From the NCBI GenBank assembly GCA_947440875.1, contig CANETG010000060.1, forward strand, positions 1-11,998: a stretch of 11,998 bases of DNA, given 5' to 3'. The stretch is from Bacteriovoracaceae bacterium. GTDB lineage: Bacteria > Bdellovibrionota > Bacteriovoracia > Bacteriovoracales > Bacteriovoracaceae. Both the position numbers and the translations under genes were made by a program. Numbering within the stretch: the stretch's first letter is position 1; every line of letters starts with the position of its first letter. The notes beneath the pieces were generated by a model, which saw nothing but the letters and a program-made list of their open reading frames with translations, had not been told where the DNA came from and searched no databases. Positions 7,235 through 11,998 of this stretch are shown one piece after another.

Positions 7235-8767
7235 TTAAAATGCGTACACCAGCGCCATTCCAGTCCGCGCTTCAAATAAATTCTTCCGTTCCGGAAGCCG
7301 TGAGCCAAATCGATCGAACTCATATCTTTCTAATTGTAATGTTTCCATGCTTCCCACAATCCGTAAACCAAGACCGCTTCTAAGATTGTACCTGAGACCT
7401 AGTTGGAGACCGCCGACAGAGAGAACGGTGTAATTGGCCCGATCACCAAAAGTCGGACTTCTCACACTCGCGTATCCTGTTCGTCCGTACACTCCCATGA
7501 AAACGACGGGTGCTTCTACGGCATAGGGAGAATAGAGCGGATACCATCTTGCACCAGCGGAAATCGATTTCTCAGACATGAGGGCATTGGAATTTCTTGC
7601 TTCGAAGGCGTTGCTCGAAAGTCTTCCGTGAGTAAAAAGAGTAAAGCGTTCCAGAGTGGGATGCTTCACAAACGGGATGAACTCGTACCCAAGTTCATAG
7701 CTCGTGCGACTTCCCGCCTGCTCATCCGATTTTGTCTGTGTATTATTGAGAAAAAAACCGTAATCAACAGAGAGGTTGTGCCGATTGGGTCTTGCTACCA
7801 CATACGCCCTGCGGTCTATTTCCTGCAGGACAGAAACATTCGTCAAAGTATCTCTTAGCTCTTCATCAGAATAATCTTCGGACCAGGTGCCGCCGTTTTC
7901 CAAAATCTTCCGGAAGAGTTTTGACTCCTCAGAAACTCTCTGAGATTGATCACGAAGGAAGCTTTTGTATTCCGTTTCGAAATTCGAATTCTTACGAAAT
8001 GTCCCTTGGAACTCACTTTTCATTTGTTCATCATAAAAGCGGTCATAACTAAAATCAGGATCATTCACTTTCCGTAGATAGCCCGTTACGAGTTTCTCAA
8101 AAGTCGCGAGCCTCAATTGTCTTCTGTGCTCAAGGCTATTTGGGCTTTTATAGAGAGCGGTTCGGTATTTTTTCTCCCTCACTTCTTCCCAGTCTTCGAC
8201 GTCGATGAGTTCTCCCTCATCACCATAAAGTGGGGTTTGATCGTGAGTCACTTCTTGAACGTCATACTTATCTTTAAGTTTTCCGAGGCGACCCCTATCA
8301 TCGGTCATGACGTTTGTGACCGTTTCAGATCGTTTTCCTTTGGGTCCAACAACGGTGATTCTTCCGAGTCTCGGGTCCCGGCGACCCCGAAGTATTTCTG
8401 TTTCCGAAAGAATCAGAAAAGACTGACCCTTCACGAGAAGTTCAGCGTCGTAGGCCTTGTAGATAATCCAAACTGATGAATCGGGATTAATTTTTATATT
8501 TCTCGCCTTGGCGACCGGGACGATTCTTAAATCACGAGTTTCAAGAGAACGAATTTCTTTCACGATGACAGCGTAATCGCCTTCTCTGACTCCATCATGA
8601 ATACCGAGATTAAAGAGGATCGTTTGACCGGATTGAGAAAGACTGAGGAGACGGGCCTCGTTCAAAGCGTGGGCGCTTCCGACAATAAGCAGCAGGAAAG
8701 CACTGAGGAGGGCCTTGATCAAAAAGAGAACTCCCGTTTTGGTTAAGTCTTTAAAATATTGTGACAT
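7235..8767 (-). CDS. Secreted outer-membrane beta-barrel protein with N-terminal small-beta domain and helical insert (paralogue 1 of the tandem pair)
   Basis: 510 aa, no named family recognised. A hydrophobic signal sequence ends at about residue 34 (LIVGSAHA, then LNEA). Residues 36-122 match the N-terminal domain of the 360-aa neighbour: TILFNLGIHDGVREGDYAVI and ARNIKINPDSSVWIIYKAYD align with that protein's TLMVNRGTEDGLVEGDHARF and ARAVCIKVAPTRSVWSVYRL. Residues about 125-325 are a charged, mostly helical insert absent from the neighbour. Residues about 328-510 are beta-barrel-like and end GMALVYAF, with the terminal Phe expected of outer-membrane proteins. The ATG at 8767 has no evident ribosome site and gives a long n-region; a TTG at 8722 (residue 16) has GGGAG at 8731-8735, eight bases upstream, and leaves a compact signal peptide (IKALLSAFLLLIVGSAHA), so the true start may be 8722. 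First gene of a two-gene operon, divergent from the trxB unit. Confidence 0.9.
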   Translation of the reverse strand: MSQYFKDLTKTGVLFLIKALLSAFLLLIVGSAHALNEARLLSLSQSGQTILFNLGIHDGVREGDYAVIVKEIRSLETRDLRIVPVAKARNIKINPDSSVWIIYKAYDAELLVKGQSFLILSETEILRGRRDPRLGRITVVGPKGKRSETVTNVMTDDRGRLGKLKDKYDVQEVTHDQTPLYGDEGELIDVEDWEEVREKKYRTALYKSPNSLEHRRQLRLATFEKLVTGYLRKVNDPDFSYDRFYDEQMKSEFQGTFRKNSNFETEYKSFLRDQSQRVSEESKLFRKILENGGTWSEDYSDEELRDTLTNVSVLQEIDRRAYVVARPNRHNLSVDYGFFLNNTQTKSDEQAGSRTSYELGYEFIPFVKHPTLERFTLFTHGRLSSNAFEARNSNALMSEKSISAGARWYPLYSPYAVEAPVVFMGVYGRTGYASVRSPTFGDRANYTVLSVGGLQLGLRYNLRSGLGLRIVGSMETLQLERYEFDRFGSRLPERKNLFEARTGMALVYAF

Positions 8768-8798
8768 CGAAACAACGGCATGAAAACACTCAATTTAT

Positions 8799-8818
8799 CT
8801 GGTTAGTCATAGGACCAG
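8799..8818. repeat. Short inverted repeat in the divergent promoter gap
   Basis: CTGGT (8799-8803) and ACCAG (8814-8818) form a 5-bp inverted repeat with a 10-nt centre, located between the two divergent operons. It could be an operator half-site pair, but the arms are short and a match by chance is quite possible. Confidence 0.25.
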
Positions 8819-8834
8819 TCTTCCGAGTAACTCC

Positions 8835-8863
8835 TTGATAAAGCATGCCGAAAATTCTATAAC
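8835..8863 (+). promoter_or_regulatory. Sigma70-type promoter for the small-protein/trxB/DUF2914 operon
   Basis: A -35 hexamer TTGATA (8835-8840) and a -10 hexamer TATAAC (8858-8863) are separated by exactly 17 bp; each differs from consensus at one position. Transcription should begin near 8869-8872, just upstream of the AAAGGA ribosome site. The same TTG would be an alternative start codon for the downstream gene, but being within the -35 box it would not be in the transcript. Confidence 0.8.
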
Positions 8864-8874
8864 TAACAACACAC

Positions 8875-8880
8875 AAAGGA
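8875..8880 (+). promoter_or_regulatory. Ribosome binding site fixing the start of the small protein
   Basis: AAAGGA lies eight bases before the ATG at 8889 and within the expected transcript. It decides between that ATG and the longer in-frame reading from the TTG at 8835. Confidence 0.8.
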
Positions 8881-8888
8881 TCCCTTTC

Positions 8889-9095
8889 ATGAAACGTCAC
8901 AGACGCGAGAAAATTACTTACAACTACACTTGTTCACTCACGGGTGAAGAATTCGTGATGACTGGAAAAGCAAAAGAGCCGAAGGAACTTCTTTCGGTCA
9001 AAGCTTTTTACGAGATGAACACGGACATGGACGATCGTCCGGCCGTGATTAAAAAACGCCTCGGTGTCTCTGAAATTCCGGAAATAAAACAATAA
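8889..9095 (+). CDS. 68-aa small basic protein, first gene of the trxB operon
   Basis: Function unknown. The protein begins MKRHRREKITYNYTCSLTGE, strongly basic at the start, then has a beta-like TCSLTGEEFVMTG segment, and a C-terminal part with YEMNTDMDDRPAVIKKRLGV. It has one cysteine (C15) and no CxxC pair, so no zinc ribbon, and no signal peptide or membrane helix. It reads like a compact conserved cytoplasmic protein, and I believe similar small proteins occur in Bdellovibrionota, though this cannot be checked here. Start chosen at 8889 because of the AAAGGA site and because the longer TTG reading begins inside the promoter. Its TAA overlaps the trxB ATG by one base (TAATG, 9093-9097), so trxB translation is probably coupled to it. 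A link to thiol or redox homeostasis is an inference from position only. Confidence 0.85.
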   Translation: MKRHRREKITYNYTCSLTGEEFVMTGKAKEPKELLSVKAFYEMNTDMDDRPAVIKKRLGVSEIPEIKQ

Positions 9096-10018
9096 TGGAT
9101 AAGCGTAAAGTCATCATCATTGGAACGGGACCTGCGGGGCTCACCGCTGCCATCTATGCAGCTCGCGCGGATTTAAAACCTATCGTCATGGAAGGTCACG
9201 AACCTGGCGGACAGCTCACACTCACAACCGAAGTGGAAAATTTTCCTGGCTTTGAGCATGGTGTGATGGGCCCGGAACTCATGGGTACGATGAAAAAACA
9301 GGCCGCTCGTTTCGGTGCTGAATTCATGCCCGTGATGTGCACCGATGTTGATCTCAAGAAGCGGCCCTTTACCGTGACAACTTCAACGGGTCAAACTTTT
9401 ACAACTGAAGCCGTTATTATTTCGACAGGAGCTTCAGCAAAATGGCTGGGTCTTCCGAATGAAAAAGAACTCACGGGCCGTGGTGTTTCGACATGTGCGA
9501 CGTGTGACGGATTCTTTTACCGCGACAAAATCGTCCACGTCGTTGGTGGCGGCGATACGGCGATGGAAGACGCAACTTTCATCACAAAATTTGCAAAGAA
9601 AGTTTATATCATTCACAGAAAAGATACCCTCCGCGCTTCCAAGCCTATGCAAGAGCGGGCGATGAAAAATGAAAAGATCGAATTCCTCTGGGACACTGTT
9701 GTCACAGAAATTAAGTCTAACGAAAGTGGTGTTTCTGGGATCGTGGTCGAGAACCTGAAGACAGGAAAAAAAGAAGAGCGCCAAACCGATGGTCTTTTCT
9801 ACGCCATCGGACACACACCCAATACGACTTTCCTCAAGGGTCAGATCGATTGCGACGAGAGTGGGTTCATCACGACAAAAAATGGTCCTGAAACTAACAT
9901 CGCCGGAGTATTCGCCTGCGGTGATGTTCAAGATTCCTATTACCGTCAGGCAATCACTGCCGCGGGTTCTGGTTGTCAGGCAGCGATGAAAGCGGAACGT
10001 TTCCTCGAGGGTCACTAG
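9095..10018 (+). CDS. trxB: Thioredoxin-disulfide reductase (NADPH)
   Basis: A flavoenzyme that reduces oxidised thioredoxin with NADPH in the cytoplasm. At 307 aa it has the usual length for the low-molecular-weight bacterial type (E. coli about 320). The N-terminal FAD motif IIGTGPAGLTAAIYAARA covers residues 8-25. The redox-active pair is C134 and C137 in the classic CATC motif. The NADPH-binding GGGDTAMEDA (151-160) and HRKDTLRAS (174-182) have the His-Arg-Lys and downstream Arg expected for NADPH rather than NADH. The C-terminal FAD motif GVFACGDVQD is at 271-280, followed by YRQAITAAGSGCQAA. The ATG overlaps the upstream stop by one base and only a weak GGAA lies before it, so expression probably depends on translation of the 68-aa gene. 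All key residues are present. Neighbours are the small protein and a DUF2914-type membrane protein; the latter's role in redox chemistry is not evident. Confidence 0.97.
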   Translation: MDKRKVIIIGTGPAGLTAAIYAARADLKPIVMEGHEPGGQLTLTTEVENFPGFEHGVMGPELMGTMKKQAARFGAEFMPVMCTDVDLKKRPFTVTTSTGQTFTTEAVIISTGASAKWLGLPNEKELTGRGVSTCATCDGFFYRDKIVHVVGGGDTAMEDATFITKFAKKVYIIHRKDTLRASKPMQERAMKNEKIEFLWDTVVTEIKSNESGVSGIVVENLKTGKKEERQTDGLFYAIGHTPNTTFLKGQIDCDESGFITTKNGPETNIAGVFACGDVQDSYYRQAITAAGSGCQAAMKAERFLEGH

Positions 10019-10028
10019 AGGTCAGAAA

Positions 10029-11144
10029 ATGAATTCTAGTATGGAGCTTCCCCCTCCGGTTCCGAAACGCGCGCGCTTCCTTGCCTACTATAAAAAGCAC
10101 GAAGTCACCGTCTCCGCATCCGTCTTCTTCGGCGGGTTCATCTTCGACCTTCTGACCCTAGGAAGAGTCGATGATCTGTTTAATCTTATTCAGCAGGCCC
10201 TCTATCTGATGATTCTCGGCACACTCCTGGTGTGCGAGATCAAAATTCGCATGGGCACTCTGACTCTTTCTGAAAAAGCGGCCAAATTCTGGGAGTATCA
10301 CGACCTCATCGTTCACTTTCTTTTCGGGTCTCTTCTGTCTGTGTATACAATTTTTTACTACACCTCAGCTTCTGCGATCACGGGGATTCTCTTCATCCTC
10401 CTTATCGCAGGGCTTATGTGTGCCAACGAGTTTCCCCAGTTCCAGAAACTCGGGCTTCCTGTCAGGGTCATCCTTTACGCGATTTGCGTTCTTTCTTACT
10501 GCTCGTTTTTTTATCCCATTCTGATGGGCCATGTTGGTTGGCTTCCATTTTGGTTGGGAATTCTATCGTCAGTGGCGATTTTCACTCTCATAGGAAAGGT
10601 CAATTTTAAGGGAGAAAGATCTCCGATTCTTGAAAAACAAGTGCTCTACCCCGCAGTCGCCATTCATCTGTTGTTTCTTATTGGGTATTATCTTTCGCTT
10701 ATTCCGCCCGTCCCAGTGGCAGTTAAAAAAATCGGCGTTTACTACGATGTCGAAAAGACAGACGGGCAATTCATCGGTAAGCACCTTCGCCCCTGGTACA
10801 AGGTCTGGCAAAGTGGATCTCAGGATTTTATCGCCCGACCAGGAGATAGGGTCACCGTTCTGGTGTCTATTTTTTCCCCATCAAAATTCCACGATAAAGT
10901 TTATCTACGTTGGTACCACGATGATCCCAAAGTCGGCTGGCGCCTCGAGGACTCAATTCCCCTGTCCATCTTGGGCGGCAGAGACGAGGGCTTCCGAGGC
11001 TTCGGGACTAAGCAATTCTACACTCTTGGCGATTGGAGAGTCGTCGTCGAGACCTCCGACGGCCGCGAGGTAGGCAGAATTAGTTTTGAAGTAGAGACCG
11101 ATCAAACCTCCGAGGAAAGACTTTTTAAGAACGACGTCTTCTAG
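10029..11144 (+). CDS. Polytopic membrane protein with C-terminal DUF2914-like domain
   Basis: 371 aa, molecular function unknown. Seven hydrophobic segments are visible at about residues 28-45, 50-70, 92-112, 116-133, 145-165, 170-188 and 205-227, indicating an inner-membrane protein. The soluble tail, about 233-356, matches the DUF2914 pattern: an N-terminal strand IGVYYDVEK, the KVYLRWYHDDPKVGWRLEDS block, a basic/glycine stretch around GGRDEGFRGFGTK, and the diagnostic LGDWRVVVETSDGREVGRIS motif followed by FEVE. With a cytoplasmic N-terminus and seven helices, the tail would lie in the periplasm, but the topology is inferred. GAGG (10018-10021), starting on the last base of the trxB stop, is a good ribosome site seven bases before the ATG; a second in-frame ATG is at 10041. 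It is the third gene of the trxB operon, 10 bp after trxB. The family call rests on motif shape, the gene call is firm. Confidence 0.9.
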   Translation: MNSSMELPPPVPKRARFLAYYKKHEVTVSASVFFGGFIFDLLTLGRVDDLFNLIQQALYLMILGTLLVCEIKIRMGTLTLSEKAAKFWEYHDLIVHFLFGSLLSVYTIFYYTSASAITGILFILLIAGLMCANEFPQFQKLGLPVRVILYAICVLSYCSFFYPILMGHVGWLPFWLGILSSVAIFTLIGKVNFKGERSPILEKQVLYPAVAIHLLFLIGYYLSLIPPVPVAVKKIGVYYDVEKTDGQFIGKHLRPWYKVWQSGSQDFIARPGDRVTVLVSIFSPSKFHDKVYLRWYHDDPKVGWRLEDSIPLSILGGRDEGFRGFGTKQFYTLGDWRVVVETSDGREVGRISFEVETDQTSEERLFKNDVF

Positions 11145-11166
11145 CATTTTTGTCCACTTTATTTTC

Positions 11167-11180
11167 TGCTTTGCAAAGCA
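11167..11180. repeat. Perfect 14-bp palindrome upstream of the crotonase-family gene
   Basis: TGCTTTGCAAAGCA is perfectly self-complementary, with no loop. It sits in the only sizeable gap before the crotonase-like gene (11145-11271), about 90 bp before its start. Loop-free symmetry of this length fits the binding site of a homodimeric regulator better than an RNA hairpin. The regulator is unknown. Confidence 0.5.
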
Positions 11181-11260
11181 TCCCAAAATTTGAAAAAATG
11201 ATCAGGAGAAGGTTTTCTGCTTAAGGATTAAGTGGAAAAACAAAATGCCAGTTATAAACC

Positions 11261-11268
11261 AGGGAAGG
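11261..11268 (+). promoter_or_regulatory. Ribosome binding site of the crotonase-family gene
   Basis: AGGGAAGG lies 3-10 bases before the ATG at 11272 and is the best Shine-Dalgarno match in this gap. An in-frame ATG at 11245 would add nine residues and has only a weaker GTGGA before it; the extra residues (MPVINQGRF) look unlike the crotonase fold. Confidence 0.65.
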
Positions 11269-11271
11269 TTC

Positions 11272-11998
11272 ATGCAGACATTGTTTAATTACACTACGCT
11301 TTCTACCCGGCTCGAGAAATCGACGAGAACTTTATTCGTCACTCTCAATCGTCCGGATTGGAACAATGCCTTCCGCCTCGAGATGCTCTTTGAACTCGAG
11401 AGTCTACTCGCATGGTGCACTTCACGCGTAGAGATCAACACTATTCTCTTTGATTCATCATCGCAGATATTCTCCACCGGACTTGAGTTGGGATCCCTCT
11501 CGGGATTGTCGGCCAACGCTCTTGATAAAATTAATACGAAACTTCAGAAAATTATTTTCTCACTCATGCAGCTTCCGCAAACTGTCGTGATGGATCTCGG
11601 TGCTGGAACTGAAACTCTTGGTTCTGAATTTGCTCTTGGTGCTGATATTCGAATTGCTCTTTCAGGAGCTGATATCAGTTTTAATCACTGCCACTACGGA
11701 CTCGTGCCTGCGGCCGGCGGTATGAGCATGCTCTCTGCTCTCATCTCACCAGCATTTGCTCGTTCATGGGTTTTGACTGGAAATACGATTAACGAAGCTG
11801 CTCTTGTTCAGTCTGGTTTTTTAAAAACTTCATATAAAGCCTCAACCCGCTCTGAAACGATCCGCGAGATTCTCGATAACCTTACAAAGGTTGCTCCCGT
11901 TCAGAGAATTCAGGCCAAGCTCGGACTCTTTGAAGCTCTTCGCCAGCAGTTTGAGAATGGAATTGTCATGGACCGTAAAATTGCCAAAGCAAGTATGG
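11272..11998 (+). CDS. Enoyl-CoA hydratase/isomerase (crotonase) family protein, 3'-truncated by the window edge
   Basis: 242 codons are visible, with no stop before the edge. The crotonase fold is recognisable: strand TLFVTLNRPDWNNAF (20-34), the oxyanion-hole region IFSTGLELGS (66-75), the core ETLGSEFALGADIRIALSGA (114-133) equivalent to the usual GGG-x-ELALACD block, and HYGLVPAAGGMSML (141-154) equivalent to LGLIPGAGGTQRL. Members act on acyl-CoA thioesters. E119 falls where catalytic Glu144 of rat enoyl-CoA hydratase lies, but the site of Glu164 appears to be H139 (in SFNHCHYG). The usual glycines of the GGG motif are also replaced, so standard hydratase activity is doubtful; an isomerase, hydrolase or non-catalytic member are alternatives. 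The start at 11272 is chosen for AGGGAAGG just upstream. It is probably a separate transcription unit from the trxB operon, since a 127-bp gap with a palindrome precedes it. Confidence 0.88.
   Translation, partial: MQTLFNYTTLSTRLEKSTRTLFVTLNRPDWNNAFRLEMLFELESLLAWCTSRVEINTILFDSSSQIFSTGLELGSLSGLSANALDKINTKLQKIIFSLMQLPQTVVMDLGAGTETLGSEFALGADIRIALSGADISFNHCHYGLVPAAGGMSMLSALISPAFARSWVLTGNTINEAALVQSGFLKTSYKASTRSETIREILDNLTKVAPVQRIQAKLGLFEALRQQFENGIVMDRKIAKASM

Noticed and set aside
8776..8850. CGGCATG (8776-8782) and CATGCCG (8844-8850) as a widely spaced operator pair between the divergent operons.
   Set aside because: Only seven bases match, the flanks differ, and the 61-bp separation gives no specific model.
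8835..8888. Longer version of the 68-aa protein starting at TTG 8835.
   Set aside because: That TTG is the first half of the -35 box and the extra 18 residues would precede the transcription start; the AAAGGA site points to 8889.
8889..9095. Considered as ribosomal protein L31 (rpmE) because of its size and basic start.
   Set aside because: There are no zinc-binding CxxC motifs and none of the L31 signature residues; only one cysteine is present.
9434..10015. 193-codon open frame on the minus strand inside trxB.
   Set aside because: It lies entirely antisense to a clear thioredoxin reductase gene and has no recognisable domain, signal peptide or plausible start.
11167..11180. Palindrome read as a terminator for the DUF2914 gene.
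   Set aside because: It has no loop, only about seven base pairs per arm and no T-run after it, so it fits a protein-binding site better.
11198..11224. Eight-codon mini-ORF (MIRRRFSA) upstream of the crotonase gene as a leader peptide.
   Set aside because: No ribosome site precedes its ATG, no attenuator hairpins follow it, and such short frames arise easily by chance.

Overview
The window is a compact, moderate-GC stretch of a Gram-negative bacterial chromosome. Two outer-membrane beta-barrel proteins, a SecA with a C-terminal zinc-binding tail and an M23 cell-wall peptidase directly before secA all fit a diderm. The gene mix, the protein style and the unusual YbjQ-domain protein suggest a Bdellovibrionota / Bacteriovoracales-type (formerly delta-proteobacterial) organism. 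That assignment is an inference from style, not a proof. No tRNA, rRNA, CRISPR array, insertion sequence, integrase or phage gene was found, so this looks like chromosomal core rather than a mobile island.

Region 1 (1-5995, + strand) is one tightly packed transcription unit: the 3' part of an M23 metallopeptidase gene, secA, an acidic protein ending in a YbjQ/UPF0145 domain, and a short GlpD-type FAD-dependent glycerol-3-phosphate dehydrogenase. Spacings are 19 bp, 4 bp and a 4-bp ATGA overlap. The unit ends in a hairpin plus T-run whose ascending arm starts within the last stop codon.

Region 2 (5986-8767, - strand) converges on region 1. It carries two tandem secreted proteins, 510 aa then 360 aa. 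They share a related N-terminal small-beta domain and each ends as an outer-membrane beta-barrel (last residue F or W). They appear to be diverged paralogues in one operon. Between the second one and the terminator lie about 150 bp that contain two minus-strand open stretches in different frames, possibly a decayed short gene.

Region 3 (8768-11144, + strand) is divergent from region 2. A good sigma70-type promoter (TTGATA, 17 bp, TATAAC) drives a 68-aa conserved-looking small protein, thioredoxin reductase (trxB, overlapping by 1 nt as TAATG) and a seven-helix membrane protein with a C-terminal DUF2914-like domain.

Region 4 (11145-11998) is a short regulatory gap with a perfect 14-bp palindrome, followed by the first 242 codons of a crotonase (enoyl-CoA hydratase/isomerase) family protein that runs off the window. 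It keeps the first catalytic-type glutamate but appears to have His in place of the second.

The most interesting items are the tandem small-beta-domain/barrel proteins, the acidic/His-rich/YbjQ protein coupled to secA, and the possible gene remnant at 5986-6149. Nothing here can be called a new system with confidence from sequence alone.
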